Positions 62,177 through 64,000 of a stretch of DNA of 64,000 nt are shown here, in pieces. The notes beneath the pieces were generated by a model. The model was given only the letters and a program-made list of their open reading frames with translations. It did not search any database and was not told where the DNA came from. Source of the stretch: Marinobacter segnicrescens (GTDB lineage Bacteria > Pseudomonadota > Gammaproteobacteria > Pseudomonadales > Oleiphilaceae); assembly GCF_900111555.1 (NCBI RefSeq), contig NZ_FOHZ01000001.1, positions 496,001 through 560,000 of the forward strand, given 5' to 3'. The translations under genes were made by a program, and so were the position numbers. Within the stretch, counting starts at the first letter, position 1. Every line of letters starts with the position of its first letter.

Positions 62177-64000
62177 GCTGAGGCCAGCTTTGCCGCCTGT
62201 TGCCACATAAAGTTGGGCATTGGCGTCCGAAGCTTCCAGGTAACATTCATGGGCTGCGAGCCAGTATGCGACACGTAATCGACCTCACCGTAATTCACAA
62301 ACCCCATCGTGCGACCATATTCGTCTTTGGCCTTCTCTCTTACAAACAGAATTAACCGTTTGTTTATGGCACGGTGTTGAATGTAGTTCTTCCCCTTCCC
62401 TCTGTCTGGTCGCGCGCTGTTTTGCGACTGCCAGTGGAACAACCGCTCGTTGATGGCGTAGTCGTGGTACATGGTGGTTGGGGAGAACTGCTTTTCGTTC
62501 TTATCCAGGGTCACAAACAGGAGCTCAATATTCTGATCCGGAATGACATAAACACCTTCCCTCGATGGCGGCTGGTGCTCGAACGTCATGGCACCAAAGC
62601 CAACCAGAATCTGCTCTCGGGAATAGCGGGCGTGCAGTCGCAGCGGAACTGCCTGTAACTCCGGCATGGCCGGTTGTTCGTGCTTGGTTTTCGCCAGTTT
62701 CCAGTCGAGCACGTCCACTAGCTCCTGTTCCAGCCCCAGCTTACTGAGTTCCGCCAGGCTTTGGGCAATCGAATCAAACTCCAGCTGTGGCCCGGATTTC
62801 TGCCAGAAGTCATAATGGCACATGAGTGCCTGGCGATTGCTGGCGCTGTCCCATCTAAACCCTGCCTGGCATAGATTCTTGAGGAACAGCAGATACTGGT
62901 GATCGTCACAGGTCAAAATGCGATTGTAGATGGCCTTTTTCGCCAGCTTGAACGACGACTCATCGGCTACGTCCTCGTCTTTCGCTTTGCTCACCAGTTC
63001 CGCCCAACTGCCCCGTTTATATAGTTCGTTCAGATCGATGTAGGGATGCTGGGTTATGAAGTTTTTCAGCGTGAGTGGCTGAGTGGAATGCTGCGGTAAC
63101 TGGCGAACAAGAGATACCAACCGCTTCATGGTCAGTGTGGCTTGCCGTATGTTGCTCAGCACCATTTCCTGGGTTTTCTTGGTGAGCTCAATTCGACAAC
63201 CGAGCGGTGCATGGGGAAAGCCCTGCTTGAGCTCCTCGGTAATCGAGCGTTCCGACTTACCCACCAGTGCCCTGAACTTATTGGCAAAGTCATATTCAGG
63301 ACGGGAGTTGCCTACAAAATCCAACACCGTGCAGCATTCTTTGTCCTCCGACAAACGCAGGCCGCGGCCCAATTGCTGCAGGAAGATGGTTAAGCTTTCG
63401 GTTGGGCGCAGGAATAACAAGGTATCGACTTCCGGAATGTCGACGCCTTCGTTGAAGATGTCGACCACGCACAGCACGTTTATTTGCCCCGAGCGAATAG
63501 CTTGCTGCTTTTGTTGGCGCTCGTGGCTATTGTCACTGGTGAGAATGTCTGCCTTGATGCCGTGCAGCAGGAGTTGCTCCACCATGAAGTTCGCATGCTG
63601 ATGATCAACACAAAAGGCCAAAGCCTTCATACTTCCTACATCGGTGACGATCTCTCTCAAACTGCGAACAATCTTTTTCACACGGCTATGATTATGTGTA
63701 TACAGATTGGTCAGCTGAGCGGGCTCATAACGGCCCCGACGCCACGGGATAGTTCGCAGATCGGTATCATCATCAATACCGAAATACTGGAAAGGGCATA
63801 GGTGACGTCGGTTTATTGCTTCCGGCAACCGGATTTCAGCAGCGATGACTCCACAAAAGTCGCTAAGGATATCTGCGTCATCATTACGCTCCGGTGTTGC
63901 AGTCAGGCCAAGTAATATACTGGGCGAGAAGTGCTCCAGTACCGCCCGATAACTCGATGCAGCGATGTGGTGCACTTCATCGATTACGATGTAATCGTAA
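62173..64000 (-). CDS. SF2 DEAD/DEAH helicase with C-terminal DUF3427 (partial, 5' end outside)
   Basis: The 609 codons in the window continue past the right edge. The first visible motif is the Walker B box DEVHH, then GLTATPER (motif III region), a second RecA domain (VVDIFNEGVDIPEVD and QQLGRGLRLS, motifs V and VI) and a long C-terminal region ending with FHWQSQNSARPDRGKG and VSHTGSQPMNVTWKL, typical of DUF3427. Related proteins often begin with a phospholipase D-type nuclease domain, which would lie outside the window. The gene is coupled to the methyltransferase-HNH gene. Confidence 0.88.
   Translation of the reverse strand, partial: YDYIVIDEVHHIAASSYRAVLEHFSPSILLGLTATPERNDDADILSDFCGVIAAEIRLPEAINRRHLCPFQYFGIDDDTDLRTIPWRRGRYEPAQLTNLYTHNHSRVKKIVRSLREIVTDVGSMKALAFCVDHQHANFMVEQLLLHGIKADILTSDNSHERQQKQQAIRSGQINVLCVVDIFNEGVDIPEVDTLLFLRPTESLTIFLQQLGRGLRLSEDKECCTVLDFVGNSRPEYDFANKFRALVGKSERSITEELKQGFPHAPLGCRIELTKKTQEMVLSNIRQATLTMKRLVSLVRQLPQHSTQPLTLKNFITQHPYIDLNELYKRGSWAELVSKAKDEDVADESSFKLAKKAIYNRILTCDDHQYLLFLKNLCQAGFRWDSASNRQALMCHYDFWQKSGPQLEFDSIAQSLAELSKLGLEQELVDVLDWKLAKTKHEQPAMPELQAVPLRLHARYSREQILVGFGAMTFEHQPPSREGVYVIPDQNIELLFVTLDKNEKQFSPTTMYHDYAINERLFHWQSQNSARPDRGKGKNYIQHRAINKRLILFVREKAKDEYGRTMGFVNYGEVDYVSHTGSQPMNVTWKLRTPMPNFMWQQAAKLASA

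Noticed and set aside
63973..63975. GTG at the DEVHH box as the start of the helicase
   Set aside because: The codon is the Val of the Walker B motif; the frame is open to the window edge, so the gene simply continues outside.
60494..64000. Ordinary type I, II or III restriction-modification system
   Set aside because: There is no specificity subunit, no DPPY-type DNA methylase motif and no ResIII-Mod pair, and the helicase has a DUF3427 tail.

Overview
The window looks like chromosome from a marine, flagellated gammaproteobacterium of the Marinobacter type. This is an inference from protein similarity, Pseudomonas-like gene order (fleQSR, fliEFGHIJ, hptB-hsbR-hsbA, lexA-sulA), high GC content and a fatty-acid catabolism region. 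No rRNA, tRNA, insertion sequence or CRISPR array was seen.

1-32,657: a nearly continuous polar-flagellum and chemotaxis block, almost all on the minus strand. From right to left it holds a FliT-like chaperone, fleQ, fleSR, fliEFGHIJ, the hsbA-hsbR-hptB switch, fliK, fliLMNOPQR, flhB, flhA, flhF, fleN, fliA, cheY, cheZ, cheA and the start of cheB. Five GG-N10-GC sigma-54 promoters (before flhA, fliL, fliK, fliE and fleS) and a sigma-70-like promoter before fleQ fit a FleQ/RpoN cascade. A plus-strand upp-uraA pair interrupts the block between flhA and flhB, and a large perfect palindrome sits between flhB and fliR.

32,897-37,460: two small conserved genes face the lexA-sulA SOS operon, which has a clear LexA box. 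A tightly overlapped operon follows: amidoligase, C26-type peptidase and SIMPL-domain protein.

37,497-45,739: tamB-tamA (outer-membrane assembly), a voltage-sensor-like membrane protein without a pore, and an amidase.

45,803-56,399: fatty- or organic-acid metabolism. It contains two paralogous TRAP-type binding proteins without their permeases, two acyl-CoA synthetases (one AlkK-like), a crotonase-fold enzyme, a thioesterase, an acyl-CoA dehydrogenase and a Met/Gln-rich secreted protein.

56,507-60,085: a LysR regulator divergent from a DODA-type dioxygenase, a decayed cytochrome b561 tail, a TRIC-family channel behind a tandem glycine riboswitch with its own promoter, and an FMN reductase.

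60,126-64,000: an overlapping minus-strand cassette made of a DUF3427-type SF2 helicase (running off the right edge), a methyltransferase-HNH fusion and a gamma-glutamylcyclotransferase-like protein. It is the best candidate here for an uncharacterised nucleic-acid-processing or defence system.
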